Shown: in pieces, positions 6,497-6,672 of the stretch
Layout: each line of letters begins with the position of its first letter
Numbering within the stretch: position 1 is the first letter of the stretch
NCBI GenBank assembly: GCA_030650265.1
Contig: JAUSEJ010000980.1
Span: 1-6,672 of the forward strand
Reading direction: 5' to 3'
From: Dehalococcoidia bacterium
GTDB lineage: Bacteria; Chloroflexota; Dehalococcoidia; JACPQF01
Length of the DNA stretch: 6,672 bases
Notes under the pieces: generated by a model
What the model was told of the DNA's origin: nothing
What the model saw: the letters and a program-made list of their open reading frames with translations, nothing else
Databases searched by the model: none
Translations under genes and position numbers: made by a program

Positions 6497-6511
6497 TCTG
6501 AGAATCTCAGA
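6497..6511. promoter_or_regulatory. 15-bp perfect palindrome, candidate operator upstream of AOR-2
   Basis: TCTGAGA and TCTCAGA are exact inverted repeats around a single central A. The centre is about 49 bases upstream of the predicted AOR-2 transcription start, a position fitting a dimeric activator or repressor site. No regulator gene is in the window to pair it with. Confidence 0.4.
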
Positions 6512-6672
6512 TATCGCAATCAGCCTGCACCGCCATAAGGGCGAATCCTGCGCGGAAGTCCAACATGCCCCTCGGAGTACCTCGAAGGTGGGAAGTCGCA
6601 GGATCCCCGTAGTCCTGTTCCCTCTCTCGTCCTTCCGCAGAAGTCAGCCATCCTTCCGCCGAAGGACCACCA
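6512..6672. other. GC-rich right end without a recognisable gene; short repeats
   Basis: On the minus strand, two frames stay open from the edge: one to a stop at 6520, one to a stop at 6507, with about 50 codons each. Neither resembles a protein I know; either could be the tail of a gene entering from the right. The stretch contains an 8-bp inverted repeat (ATCCTGCG at 6545-6552, CGCAGGAT at 6597-6604, 44-base loop), two GGAAGTC copies (6554, 6591), and two 14-base near-copies of TCCTTCCGCNGAAG 21 bases apart. It could be a structured or dispersed repeat element. It is not a tRNA, although the last bases are CCACCA. Confidence 0.35.
6630..6664. repeat. Two near-identical 14-bp units, 21-bp period
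   Basis: TCCTTCCGCAGAAG at 6630-6643 recurs as TCCTTCCGCCGAAG at 6651-6664 with one mismatch. The period of 21 is a multiple of three, so it could be a 7-residue coding repeat or a tandem DNA repeat continuing past the window edge. Confidence 0.4.

Noticed and set aside
6640..6672. tRNA 3' end suggested by the terminal CCACCA
   Set aside because: No T-arm, anticodon arm or acceptor pairing can be built on the plus strand before it.
1..6672. CRISPR array, insertion sequence or attachment sites
   Set aside because: No regularly spaced repeats, transposase motifs or terminal inverted repeats were seen; the only long repeat is the pair of AOR genes.

Overview
The window reads as one leftward block of genes: every convincing gene is on the minus strand. 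From right to left in transcription order these are a tungsten-type aldehyde:ferredoxin oxidoreductase (AOR-2), a MoaD/ThiS-like sulfur carrier, a small PHP-domain protein, a second AOR paralogue (AOR-1), a 76-residue YgiT-type zinc-finger protein, and a reductive-dehalogenase-like corrinoid/iron-sulfur protein cut by the left edge. The mix of AORs, a pterin sulfur carrier and a cytoplasmic RdhA-like protein suggests an anaerobe with low-potential electron metabolism. A Chloroflexota (Dehalococcoidia-like) genome from sediment or groundwater is my best guess, from gene content only; other anaerobic lineages are possible.

Layout. 6406-6672 has no convincing gene; it holds an extended -10 promoter, a 15-bp palindrome just upstream of it, and a GC-rich stretch with short repeats. 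4533-6392 is AOR-2 with a strong Shine-Dalgarno site. Its stop overlaps the start of the MoaD-like gene (4222-4539) by 7 bases. The 45-base gap before the PHP gene (3583-4176) carries a textbook -35/-10 pair so close to the ATG that the transcript would be nearly leaderless. AOR-1 (1701-3560) follows 22 bases later with a perfect Shine-Dalgarno site. Next come the zinc-finger gene (1310-1540) and the RdhA-like gene (left edge to 1172).

How the genes fit together. The AORs would oxidise an unidentified aldehyde or similar substrate at a W- (or Mo-) bispyranopterin centre and pass electrons to ferredoxin. The MoaD-like carrier would supply dithiolene sulfur for that cofactor. The PHP protein is probably a metal-dependent hydrolase of unknown substrate. 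The two AORs are both exactly 619 residues, align without a gap, and by my hand count are about 73% identical (451/619). Both carry CxxCxxxH where characterised AORs have the cluster motif CxxCxxxC. The RdhA-like protein keeps both ferredoxin-type cluster motifs but has no Tat signal and lacks the active-site tyrosine, so it may not be a classical respiratory dehalogenase. These departures from the textbook families are the most interesting content of the window.
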